Source of the DNA: Janthinobacterium sp. UMAB-56
GTDB lineage: Bacteria; Pseudomonadota; Gammaproteobacteria; Burkholderiales; Burkholderiaceae_D
Reading direction: 5' to 3'
DNA: 64,000 nt
Assembly: GCF_900095265.1 (NCBI RefSeq)
Contig: NZ_LT607655.1
Coordinates: forward strand, 1 to 64,000
The translations under genes were made by a program, and so were the position numbers. Shown here piece by piece: positions 25,831-31,836 of this stretch (positions are counted from its first letter, which is position 1; each line of letters begins with the position of its first letter). The notes beneath the pieces were generated by a model that saw only the letters and a program-made list of their open reading frames with translations, ran no database searches and had not been told where the DNA came from.

Positions 25831-25892
25831 GGGATACACCAACGTGTTAAATTACTAATTCCACAAAGCAATTAACTTGAAAGGTGTATCCC
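25831..25892. promoter_or_regulatory. Inverted repeat that can mask the zinc-ribbon gene start
   Basis: GGGATACACC (25831-25840) and GGTGTATCCC (25883-25892) are exact inverted copies 42 bp apart. The second copy contains the likely Shine-Dalgarno AAGGTG and ends at the base before ATG 25893. In a transcript starting upstream of 25831 the two arms would pair and hide the ribosome binding site. As DNA it could be a protein-binding dyad. Confidence 0.5.
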
Positions 25893-26081
25893 ATGACTAT
25901 TTGCCCTCACTGCAATCAGCAAATCGGCTCACTAACCATCCAGGCCCATACTGGCTATGCGCAAGGAGGAAGCTGGAAATGCATCACACTGGATTGCCCG
26001 AAATGTCACAAAGTTCTATCGGCGCAGATCGATCCAATCGCAATTAAATCGGATACGATCAACGCAATTAAACAGCGGTAG
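25893..26081 (+). CDS. Small zinc-ribbon protein
   Basis: A 62-residue protein with two Cys pairs, CPHC at residues 4-7 and CITLDCPKC around residues 34-42, making a probable zinc ribbon (MTICPHCNQQIGSLTIQAHT). It is one of few plus-strand genes in the early region and overlaps the end of the convergent gene at 26068-26304. Translation may be controlled by the inverted repeat around its ribosome binding site. Confidence 0.6.
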   Translation: MTICPHCNQQIGSLTIQAHTGYAQGGSWKCITLDCPKCHKVLSAQIDPIAIKSDTINAIKQR

Positions 26082-26304
26082 CCGAGCGGCAGCTGCACTC
26101 TGCTGCATTGCCTTTGCCTGCGCAGGCAGGCGAATGACGTACTTCCTGGCATCCCACCATGCCTTCCGCGCGCGGCGGACTCGCCAGGTGGGTGCGGTTC
26201 GAACCGAAGGGCATGGCTTCCACCTTGATCAGCACGCCGAACAGCTTGGCGACCAAGTGGACGGGGAGGACGCGCCAGCGCGCGTGGGTGGTGGTGCGGT
26301 TCAT
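26068..26304 (-). CDS. Small gene in the cII position
   Basis: A 78-residue basic protein (MNRTTTHARWRVLPVHLVAK, then PFGSNRTHLASPPRAEGMVG) with AAGGAAAA upstream of its ATG, which overlaps the stop codon of the Cro-like gene (ATGA). The C-terminus has four Cys. No helix-turn-helix could be recognised, so it is not called CII. It follows cro directly on the same transcript. Confidence 0.45.
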   Translation of the reverse strand: MNRTTTHARWRVLPVHLVAKLFGVLIKVEAMPFGSNRTHLASPPRAEGMVGCQEVRHSPACAGKGNAAECSCRSATAV

Positions 26305-26663
26305 GGCTTTTCCTTTGGTTCGAGCGACGGCGGGGTGGCGGGCAGCACGACGCTGCGCGCTGGGACGGTGTCGAGGATGTTGGTGGGGGATGGGGGCTGG
26401 CGGCCGGCGTGGCCATGAGGGCGGGCGACAAGTCCGGGTGACTGGTTTAGGCGCAAATATTCCCAATCAACCTTCGCATTGAGTGCCTCGCACCGTGAGG
26501 CGCCATTTGAAAATTTTTCAATTTCAGGACATTTGTCCGCCGGAGCGTACCCGCGTTTGATCCACTCATAAACCGACACTGGACTGATCCCAAAATGGGC
26601 GGCCACTGCCGCAACACCCCCAGCACGAGCAATGGCTTCTTTGACTTGGGCTTGTGTATTCAT
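26301..26663 (-). CDS. Cro-like repressor (YdaS-type HTH)
   Basis: A 120-residue DNA-binding protein. Residues 1-60 hold a YdaS/Cro-type helix-turn-helix (VKEAIARAGGVAAVAAHFGI, then SPVSVYEWIKRGYAPADK). The C-terminal half is low-complexity and Pro-rich. It is divergent from cI with 72 bp between them, which hold two palindromic operators. The predicted -10 (GATAAT on the minus strand, 26670-26675) is only 6 bp from the ATG and no Shine-Dalgarno fits, so the message may be leaderless. Confidence 0.82.
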   Translation of the reverse strand: MNTQAQVKEAIARAGGVAAVAAHFGISPVSVYEWIKRGYAPADKCPEIEKFSNGASRCEALNAKVDWEYLRLNQSPGLVARPHGHAGRQPPSPTNILDTVPARSVVLPATPPSLEPKEKP

Positions 26664-26669
26664 AGGCTA

Positions 26670-26710
26670 ATTATCAGGTTAAACCTAATAATTAGTCAAG
26701 GTTAAACCTT
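26670..26710. promoter_or_regulatory. cI/cro operator region with PR-like promoter
   Basis: Two copies of the perfect 11-bp palindrome AGGTTAAACCT lie at 26676-26686 and 26699-26709, 23 bp apart. On the minus strand a promoter with -35 TTGACT (26694-26699) and -10 GATAAT (26670-26675), 18-bp spacer, drives cro. One operator fills the spacer and the other abuts the -35, so repressor binding would block RNA polymerase. The same arrangement recurs upstream of the DGR operon at 28300-28360. Confidence 0.8.
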
Positions 26711-26735
26711 CTTTATTTTTGATAGGCTATGCCTT

Positions 26736-27449
26736 ATGAAATTTCCTGAAATATTGCGGGCTCGCCGTAAAGAACTGGGGCTTACCCAGCAAGACATAGC
26801 CGATATCTGGGGCATAAAATCCGTCAACGTTTCCGACTGGGAGCGAGGAAAGGGTATGCCCGAAACAGCACGCCTCGGCGCACTAGCAAAACGCCTAGGG
26901 ATGACCATCTCGGAATTGATGGGGGAAGCTACGCCTCGCCTTGACGCAAAAGATCGCACTGACGGCTCACGTGGAGCATCAAAGGTTAATGCGATTCACC
27001 CTGACGACCCGATGGACGATGACGTGGTCTACGTCCCGGAGTCGCGGATTGAATTTGCTGCAGGCAATGGCCGTAATGCCATGTATGAGCTGATCGAGGA
27101 TCAGGAGCCGGCAAGCTACCGCCTGTCCTGGTTTCAAAAATACGGAATCAACCCCGAGCGCGTGCGTCGTTTCCGCGTTTCCGGCGAAAGCATGGAGCCG
27201 ATGCTATTTGATCGAGATACCATCCTTGTCAATACAGACGAAGTAAACATTATTGATGGAAAAATGTACGCCATTCGATACGGCGACGAACTGCGGGTAA
27301 AGTATCTTTTTCGAAAACTTGACGGCACACTGACGCTTCGTAGTGTCAATCCACTGTTTAAGGACGAGGAAGTGCCGTCGCAGCTTGCGAATGAACACAT
27401 ATCCATAATAGGTCGGGTACGCGACCGCAGCGGGACAGGCGGGCTTTGA
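26736..27449 (+). CDS. CI-type phage repressor with S24 peptidase domain
   Basis: Maintains lysogeny. The 237-residue protein has an XRE-type helix-turn-helix at residues 5-60 (LTQQDIADIWGIKSVNVSDW) and a LexA/CI-like self-cleavage domain. The likely cleavage bond is Ala109-Gly110 in FAAGNG. The nucleophile is Ser152 in SGESMEP and the general base Lys189 in ELRVKYL. All catalytic residues are present, so the repressor should be inactivated through RecA after DNA damage. It is divergent from cro, and its probable operators occur both here and in front of the DGR operon. Confidence 0.93.
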   Translation: MKFPEILRARRKELGLTQQDIADIWGIKSVNVSDWERGKGMPETARLGALAKRLGMTISELMGEATPRLDAKDRTDGSRGASKVNAIHPDDPMDDDVVYVPESRIEFAAGNGRNAMYELIEDQEPASYRLSWFQKYGINPERVRRFRVSGESMEPMLFDRDTILVNTDEVNIIDGKMYAIRYGDELRVKYLFRKLDGTLTLRSVNPLFKDEEVPSQLANEHISIIGRVRDRSGTGGL

Positions 27450-27544
27450 AATTTTCCGCGACAATTCGATAGATTTCCACATAGAAATATTTCATATAAT
27501 GCAGCGGTGTAGCGTTGCGCCGAATGCTGAGCATAGGGAATGAG

Positions 27545-27823
27545 ATGAGTAAATTATTCGTAGCAATCGCAGTGCTTTTTATCTCGGGATGTGCCACTCA
27601 GACGGGAGTCATATCCACCGGGCAGGATTCATATATGATCCTCAACCAAGGCACAGGGTTCTGGGCATCGTCGAGCACGTTAGTTGCAAATGCTACCCGC
27701 GAAGCTGGAAATCATTGTGCGAACCAGCGCAAACAGCTGGAGATTCTATCAACACAAGAGCGCCCAGTTGGGTTGCGACCTGGCGCCTACCCTGAGGGAG
27801 AAATTCGTTTCGCCTGCAAATAA
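27545..27823 (+). CDS. Prophage lipoprotein A (possible lysogenic conversion)
   Basis: A 92-residue protein with a signal peptide and lipobox (VLFISGC, Cys16), so probably a membrane-anchored lipoprotein. The mature part begins ATQTGVISTGQDSYMILNQG and has two further Cys. It resembles the next gene's product: both contain a V-x2-x-GQD-[ST]-Y motif just after the lipidated Cys and end with RFACK or MFRCVD. AGGGAATG precedes the ATG. Genes directly after cI are often expressed in lysogens and act in superinfection exclusion; this is inferred from position only. Confidence 0.65.
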   Translation: MSKLFVAIAVLFISGCATQTGVISTGQDSYMILNQGTGFWASSSTLVANATREAGNHCANQRKQLEILSTQERPVGLRPGAYPEGEIRFACK

Positions 27824-27895
27824 AAAACACTACGCCCATGCTAGTACGGACAAGGCGCAACAGTAAGTCACCCTGTCGATAACTAAAAAGTAAAA

Positions 27896-28192
27896 ATGAA
27901 AACAATAACCACGCTTGCGATTGTCGCTTTACTCGCAGCATGTCAGTCTGTAAGTGATGTTGTGCCAGCTGGGCAAGATACCTACCTGGTCGGTGCCACC
28001 GTCCGTGGCGGCATGAGCTCAGATGCCGAAGTAACTGCCATCAGCATCCGGCGTGGCAACGAGTTTTGTGCCGCTAAAGGGAGGCGCTTTGAGATCATGA
28101 ATGCCGCCAACTCCGGCACACAAGGATGGACGCCGCAGCAGTCGCAAGTGATGTTTCGTTGCGTGGATGCGCAGATAGGCAACCCCTTATGA
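27896..28192 (+). CDS. Prophage lipoprotein B, paralogue of A
   Basis: A 98-residue protein with signal peptide and lipobox (ALLAAC, Cys16). The mature part begins QSVSDVVPAGQDTYLVGATV, aligning with the start of lipoprotein A, and carries two later Cys that could form a disulfide (NEFCAAKGRRF, MFRCVD). It is probably a duplicate of the preceding gene. It is followed 32 bp later by a strong terminator, so cI, A and B may form one transcription unit ended before the DGR promoter. Confidence 0.68.
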   Translation: MKTITTLAIVALLAACQSVSDVVPAGQDTYLVGATVRGGMSSDAEVTAISIRRGNEFCAAKGRRFEIMNAANSGTQGWTPQQSQVMFRCVDAQIGNPL

Positions 28193-28223
28193 TCTCGGGC
28201 ACCTCTCAATAGCCCCCTCATAA

Positions 28224-28248
28224 ACCCACGAAATGTGGGTATTTTTTC
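28224..28248 (+). terminator. Rho-independent terminator before the DGR promoter
   Basis: ACCCAC and GTGGGT (28225-28240) form a hairpin around GAAAT, followed by ATTTTTT. It should insulate the DGR operon from read-through of the cI-lipoprotein unit. This makes the palindrome-flanked promoter at 28332-28360 the main control point for the DGR. Confidence 0.82.
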
Positions 28249-28299
28249 GCCCGTTGATTCGGACGCGGGATTGCTCTCAACAAAATTTCAAATAATTTA

Positions 28300-28360
28300 A
28301 GGTCAAACCTTGATTATTTATAGGTTAAGCCTTGCATTAAATTAAGGTTTAACCTAATAT
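28300..28360 (+). promoter_or_regulatory. Triple repressor operator and promoter of the DGR operon (PL-like)
   Basis: Three 11-bp near-palindromes match the cI/cro operators: AGGTCAAACCT (28300-28310), AGGTTAAGCCT (28322-28332) and AGGTTTAACCT (28345-28355), at 22- and 23-bp spacing. A promoter with -35 TTGCAT (28332-28337) and -10 TAATAT (28355-28360), 17-bp spacer, is overlapped by the second and third sites. The two right-hand sites are separated by 12 bp, as in the cro promoter. The first gene, a DGR target, starts at 28400 with GGAGAG ahead of it. This predicts repression by CI in the lysogen and expression on induction. Confidence 0.75.
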
Positions 28361-28399
28361 TCAATCCATCGACGCACCACATCAACCGATGGAGAGAAA

Positions 28400-28858
28400 A
28401 TGTCACACACCGCCAGCCTCACCGCCACACCGTTCATCACCAGCACCACGACCACCGATGTCGGCAGCCAGTCCTTCATCCCGCCAGCGTTCCAGCCTGG
28501 CTTCATTCCTGCCGCAATCGGCGCCGCTTTTGCCGGCGGCATCTATGCCGGCATCATCCGCGGCGTGGATGGCAGTCCTGATCAGCACCTGGTTCTGGTG
28601 GAAGGAGAGGGCGTTGATTTGTCCTGGTCTGCCGCCGGCGCTTGGGCAGAGTCCGTGGGCGGTTCGCTGCCGACGCGCGCCGAGCAGGCGCTGCTGTTCG
28701 CCAACCTGAAAGACCAGTTCAAGTCGGACTGGTACTGGTCGGGCACGCAGGCCGGCCCCTCTCACGCGTGGGGTCAGGATTTCGACTATGGCGGCCAGAA
28801 CGACGACCACCGCTCGTACGAGGGCCGCGCCCGCGCCGTCCGCAGATTGCCAATTTAA
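28400..28858 (+). CDS. DGR target protein 1 (DUF1566/C-type-lectin-like)
   Basis: A 152-residue protein whose last third is diversified. After a Thr/Ser-rich N-terminus, the body has the Gly-rich motif AAFAGGIYAGIIRGVDG and a ligand-domain framework (GEGVDLSWSAAGAWAESVGG, LPTRAEQALLFANLKDQF, DWYWSGTQAG). The variable repeat covers residues 116-149 and ends with the invariant GRARAVRRLPI. The fold resembles the DUF1566/formylglycine-enzyme-like C-type lectin domains used by many DGR targets, so it should display a variable binding surface. No signal peptide or membrane segment is seen, so its location (virion, cytosol or other) is unknown. It is the first gene of the operon. Confidence 0.85.
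   Translation: MSHTASLTATPFITSTTTTDVGSQSFIPPAFQPGFIPAAIGAAFAGGIYAGIIRGVDGSPDQHLVLVEGEGVDLSWSAAGAWAESVGGSLPTRAEQALLFANLKDQFKSDWYWSGTQAGPSHAWGQDFDYGGQNDDHRSYEGRARAVRRLPI
28745..28847 (+). repeat. DGR variable repeat VR1
   Basis: A 103-bp segment aligned base for base to the template repeat at 31734-31836. It differs at 11 positions, and every one is an A in the template. Changed codons are AAC to CAC, AAT to GGT, GAT or TAT, and AAC to GAC, GGC or CAC. The last 28 bp are identical to the template, the expected GC-rich homing-initiation zone. Confidence 0.93.
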
Positions 28859-28913
28859 TCCTTTATCCATTTCCTTTTCGTCCCGACCACGACATCCCAA
28901 CACGGAGCCACTC

Positions 28914-29549
28914 ATGATCAGCAATGCCGCCACGCCTTGTGCTACACCAGGCGCTGCCATCCCTCTCTCTACCTGTTCCCTTTGCCATCGCTCAGTCGAT
29001 GCCAACAGCAATGCACGTGCTGACGCCATTGTCAGCGGCTTGCTCGACGCCGAATTGTGGCCGGTCGATAGCGAGCTGGTCACCGAAATCCGCGCCATGT
29101 TCCTGGCCCATTGGGGCATGGATAAGGGGCAGGCTGATGCGCGGATGTCCCGCCTCTATTACAGCTCGGCTGCCGCTTTGGTCCCCGTGGCCGGGCCTGG
29201 TGCCATTGGCAGTGTTTACGCTGGCGGTATCTATGCCGGGATCATGCGCGGCGTCGATGGTGCGCCTGACGAGCACCTGGTGCTGATGTCAGGTCAAGCC
29301 GAGGGTGTGACCTGGGATGCGGCGTGCGCCTGGGCCAAGTCGATTGGTGGCGAGCTGCCAAGCCGTCGCGAACAGCGCTTGCTGTTCATCAACCTGAAAG
29401 ATGAATTCAAGGCTGAGTGGTACTGGTCCGGTGAGCAGGCCGGCCCCTCTCACGCGTGGTATCAGGTTTTCACCGATGGCAACCAGCTCAACCTCAGCCT
29501 CCGCTCGTACGAGGGCCGCGCCCGCGCCGTCCGCAGATTGCCAATTTAA
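28914..29549 (+). CDS. DGR target protein 2
   Basis: A 211-residue protein related to target 1 in its C-terminal 130 residues (GSVYAGGIYAGIMRGVDGAP, DEHLVLMSGQAEG, ELPSRREQRLLFINLKDEFK). An extra N-terminal helical domain of about 70 residues carries CSLCHRS and WPVDSELVTEIRAMFL. The variable repeat covers residues 174-208 and the protein ends in the same GRARAVRRLPI. The N-terminal domain may link the variable lectin-like head to a partner. GGAG lies 8 bp before the ATG. No export signal is seen. Confidence 0.83.
   Translation: MISNAATPCATPGAAIPLSTCSLCHRSVDANSNARADAIVSGLLDAELWPVDSELVTEIRAMFLAHWGMDKGQADARMSRLYYSSAAALVPVAGPGAIGSVYAGGIYAGIMRGVDGAPDEHLVLMSGQAEGVTWDAACAWAKSIGGELPSRREQRLLFINLKDEFKAEWYWSGEQAGPSHAWYQVFTDGNQLNLSLRSYEGRARAVRRLPI
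29433..29538 (+). repeat. DGR variable repeat VR2 (one codon longer)
   Basis: Aligned to the template repeat, this copy has 11 substitutions at template adenines plus one inserted codon. The template's four AAC codons after the second CAG correspond here to CTC AAC CTC AGC CTC, i.e. five. The first codon, at the edge of homology, also differs (GAG for ACG). The 28-bp 3' end is identical to the template. Confidence 0.9.
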
Positions 29550-29567
29550 TCTTTTATCCATTTCAGC

Positions 29568-29918
29568 ATGAGATCCGCCATGACTCTCGAAAACATTGCC
29601 TCAGCGTTGCCCGGAAATGCGCAAAGCTCTCCGCCGGACCGCGTGCGGCGCGTTTCCCTCGCCATGCCAAGCAAGGCGCTCTGCCTCGTTGGTGCCACCT
29701 ACAGCCTGGCCAATGGCCGTGGCGAACGGATTGCAATGGTGTCGGTTGTGCCTCAAGGGCTGGGCGCCACGCGTACCGCTGCAGCTCGCATGGCGTACTC
29801 ATCGGAAATGGCTGGAGTGATGCGTACCGCCAGCTTGGACTATGAATTATCCGGAGCGGTGGCACCGGAAACGGTCAGCTTGATGCGCCGCTTGCTCGAA
29901 GACATAGGTGCGGCATGA
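29568..29918 (+). CDS. Hypothetical protein within DGR operon (A)
   Basis: A 116-residue protein (MTLENIASALPGNAQSS, AMPSKALCLVGATYSLANGR, GERIAMVSVVPQG, APETVSLMRRLLEDIGA). No family recognised; it is probably a small alpha/beta protein. Neither start (29568 or 29580) has a clear Shine-Dalgarno. The 29568 start sits exactly as far from the conserved 26-bp element after VR2 as the Avd start does after VR3, so it is preferred. Its stop overlaps the next start (ATGA). Confidence 0.55.
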   Translation: MRSAMTLENIASALPGNAQSSPPDRVRRVSLAMPSKALCLVGATYSLANGRGERIAMVSVVPQGLGATRTAAARMAYSSEMAGVMRTASLDYELSGAVAPETVSLMRRLLEDIGAA

Positions 29919-30109
29919 GTGCCCCGGACTTGCTTTTGATGATTCGGCACTGCGCCGCTGATGCGCACGCAAAGGAAGCAAGTGATGTGGATGCGCGTGC
30001 GCACGCTTTCATCGCTGCCTTGTCGGGCGCGTTGGAGCAGCACGATGCCATCGGTGCAGAAATGGTGTTTTCAATTCTGAGCATTACCCCAAAAGGAGAT
30101 GCCAAATGA
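29915..30109 (+). CDS. Hypothetical protein within DGR operon (B)
   Basis: A 64-residue helical protein (MSAPDLLLMIRHCAADAHAK, then AHAFIAALSGALEQHDAIGA) coupled by ATGA overlaps to both neighbours. Small size and tight packing suggest a typical accessory phage early gene. No domain recognised. Confidence 0.5.
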   Translation: MSAPDLLLMIRHCAADAHAKEASDVDARAHAFIAALSGALEQHDAIGAEMVFSILSITPKGDAK

Positions 30110-30243
30110 TGGCCTTCACCGTCACCGTGCGCAGTGCAGGGCGCCTGCTGACGTATCCAGCCATCGGCAGCGACAGCTGCGCCGTGCACATGGCCGCCCT
30201 GGATCGATTCGGCGCCTGTTCCATCACCGTCAAACCAGCGTAA
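30106..30243 (+). CDS. Very small hypothetical protein (C)
   Basis: A 45-residue protein (MMAFTVTVRSAGRLLTYPAI, then SCAVHMAALDRFGACSITVK). AAAAGGAG lies 6 bp before the first ATG, and the start overlaps the previous stop. The sequence pattern is reminiscent of small phage proteins seen near early-operon genes in other prophages, but no function is known. Confidence 0.55.
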   Translation: MMAFTVTVRSAGRLLTYPAIGSDSCAVHMAALDRFGACSITVKPA

Positions 30244-30252
30244 GGAATTGCC

Positions 30253-30363
30253 ATGCGCAAGATGATCACCCTGCTGCACATGTATCGCCACTTCCGGCGC
30301 CTGGGCGCAGGCCAGTTTGGCTCTGCCCTCAAGGCTGTACGCGTCTACCAGACTGGATTCTGA
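30253..30363 (+). CDS. Very small basic hypothetical protein (D)
   Basis: A 36-residue basic peptide (MRKMITLLHMYRHFRRLGAG, then SALKAVRVYQTGF) with AAGGAATT ahead of the ATG. It lies 9 bp after gene C and one base before gene E. The tight packing supports translation. Function unknown. Confidence 0.45.
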   Translation: MRKMITLLHMYRHFRRLGAGQFGSALKAVRVYQTGF

Positions 30364-30364
30364 T

Positions 30365-30553
30365 ATGCCGCGCGCCGATCCGGACCGCGCCGCACTGGAA
30401 ATTGCGCACCACGCGCTGCAGACCACCATGTCGCTCGACGACATGCTGAAGCAGCGCCACTACGAACTGATTTTGAAATGCCTTGCCCGCCGGCACATGC
30501 AGCGCCGCGCGCGCATGGATGTGAAAAAGCTGCAAGCCAACGATCACGACTGA
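30365..30553 (+). CDS. Hypothetical protein within DGR operon (E)
   Basis: A 62-residue helical basic protein (MPRADPDRAALEIAHHALQT, MLKQRHYELILKCLARRHMQ). No domain recognised. It is the last of five small genes that separate target 2 from target 3. The cluster looks like an insertion of ordinary phage early genes between DGR targets. Confidence 0.5.
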   Translation: MPRADPDRAALEIAHHALQTTMSLDDMLKQRHYELILKCLARRHMQRRARMDVKKLQANDHD

Positions 30554-30572
30554 TTTTAACCACGAGGAAACC

Positions 30573-31187
30573 ATGGATATCAATACCCCAGCAGCACTTG
30601 TAAATACCCCGGGCGCCATTGGCGCTGCATTCGGTGGCGGCTTCTTCGCCGGCCTGATTAAAGTCGATGGCAAAGCATTCGCCCTGGTCGTGTCGCCAAA
30701 GCTGTTCGGTGAGTTCAAGGGCCGCTGGATCGCATCAGATGAAAGCGTGCCGGGCGCCGAGGATTATGCCGATGGCCTGGCCAACACGAACGCCATGGCC
30801 GCTGCTGGTAGCGAACTGGCCAAGACGGTGCGCGGTAGTGTCATCGAAGGCTTTGATGACTGGTATATCCCGGCTCGCGACGAGTTGGAGCTGATCTATC
30901 GCAACCTCAAGCCGACTGATTATGAAAACTCCGCCTCGTTCCGTGATGGTGAAAACCCGAGCAGCATGCCGATGGGGCGGCACTACACGGAAGATTGGCC
31001 GGCGCAGACCGGCGTGGCCGACTTCCGCGAAGGCGGCACGCAGGCGCTGGACGCGGTCTGGCACTGGTCCAGCACGCAGGCCGGCCCCTCTGGCGCGTGG
31101 GGTCAGGATTTCAGCCTTGGCTGCCAGTTCACCAACGGCCGCTCGTGCGAGGGCCGCGCCCGCGCCGTCCGCAGATTAGAAATTTAG
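30573..31187 (+). CDS. DGR target protein 3 (DUF1566-like)
   Basis: A 204-residue protein with the best DUF1566/C-type-lectin-like signature of the three: SVIEGFDDWYIPARDELELI, then YRNLKPTDYENSASFRDGEN and the VWHWSSTQAG framework before the variable repeat (residues 168-201). It ends GRARAVRRLEI. Its N-terminus also has the shared PGAIGAAFGGGFFAGLIKVDG-type Gly-rich motif (written here in part as AAFGGGFFAGLI). GAGGAAA precedes the ATG. It lies directly before Avd, the usual place for the primary DGR target. It lacks an export signal. Confidence 0.87.
   Translation: MDINTPAALVNTPGAIGAAFGGGFFAGLIKVDGKAFALVVSPKLFGEFKGRWIASDESVPGAEDYADGLANTNAMAAAGSELAKTVRGSVIEGFDDWYIPARDELELIYRNLKPTDYENSASFRDGENPSSMPMGRHYTEDWPAQTGVADFREGGTQALDAVWHWSSTQAGPSGAWGQDFSLGCQFTNGRSCEGRARAVRRLEI
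31074..31176 (+). repeat. DGR variable repeat VR3
   Basis: A 103-bp segment aligned to the template with 16 substitutions, all at template adenines, including the Tyr codon TAC changed to TGC. Six codons have both adenines changed (AAC to GGC twice, AAT to GGT, AAT to CTT, AAC to TGC, AAC to TTC). It is the most diverged of the three copies. The rest is identical to the template. Confidence 0.93.
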
Positions 31188-31205
31188 CCCTTTAACCATT
31201 TCAAC

Positions 31206-31580
31206 ATGGCCAACCATACCGACCTGCCGATTTCCAAAGTTGCTTACGACCTGCTGGTGGTGGCAACCGACCTGACAAAAAATATGCCCCGCGACTTCAA
31301 GGCATCGGTCGGCAAGGAAATCCGCGACGAGTGCGTGCGCTTGACGGTGCTGATCTTCCGCGCAAACGTCGCGGGCGACAAAACACCGTACCTCGACAAG
31401 CTGCTCGAGCGCGCGCAGGTGATCGAGCTGCTGTTCCGGCTTTCCAAGGATCTGCGCTTTATCTCCGTCGCGCAGTATGCGCGGGCCATCGCACTGACCA
31501 GCATGATCGGCAAGCAGGCCGGCGGCTGGAGGAAATACACCGCATCGTCGCCTGCATCTTCCCGGTCAAGGCCGAGTTGA
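31206..31580 (+). CDS. avd: DGR accessory variability determinant (Avd-like)
   Basis: A 124-residue, basic four-helix-bundle protein: LPISKVAYDLLVVATDLTKN, MPRDFKASVGKEIRDEC, LDKLLERAQVIELLFRLSKD, ISVAQYARAIALTSMIGKQA. The pattern matches the bAvd/four-helix-bundle family, in which a pentamer binds the reverse transcriptase and template RNA and is needed for cDNA synthesis. It lies between target 3 and the template repeat, as in Bordetella phage BPP-1. No Shine-Dalgarno is visible, so it may rely on coupling from the gene upstream. The roughly 150 bp after it, up to the template, have no gene and probably belong to the template RNA. Confidence 0.88.
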   Translation: MANHTDLPISKVAYDLLVVATDLTKNMPRDFKASVGKEIRDECVRLTVLIFRANVAGDKTPYLDKLLERAQVIELLFRLSKDLRFISVAQYARAIALTSMIGKQAGGWRKYTASSPASSRSRPS

Positions 31581-31733
31581 CTGTGCGAATTTTTAATCTG
31601 GTCGTGCCGCTGGCTCACAAGGCCACCGCTATGCGCACCACAGTAACCACCTGGCGGCGTCCAGGCAGGCCTGGCGCAGTTTCCCCACTGATCGGCATGG
31701 CTTTCGGTGGGGCGACGTAGATAGCACGAATTG

Positions 31734-31836
31734 ACGCAGGCCGGCCCCTCTAACGCGTGGAATCAGAATTTCAACAATGGCAACCAGAACAACAACAACC
31801 GCTCGTACGAGGGCCGCGCCCGCGCCGTCCGCAGAT
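31734..31836 (+). repeat. DGR template repeat (TR)
   Basis: Non-coding donor for the three variable repeats. In the VR frame it holds ten AAY codons (AAC or AAT), the hallmark that lets adenine mutagenesis reach many amino acids while avoiding stops. These include four consecutive AAC codons. The last 28 bp are GC-rich and identical in all VRs. It starts 154 bp after avd, and its second half overlaps the 5' end of the reverse transcriptase reading frame in another frame. Confidence 0.95.

Noticed and set aside
28745-31836. Repeated about 100-bp segments as a CRISPR array
   Set aside because: The four copies are far apart, lie at gene ends, and differ only at template adenines. They are DGR template and variable repeats.
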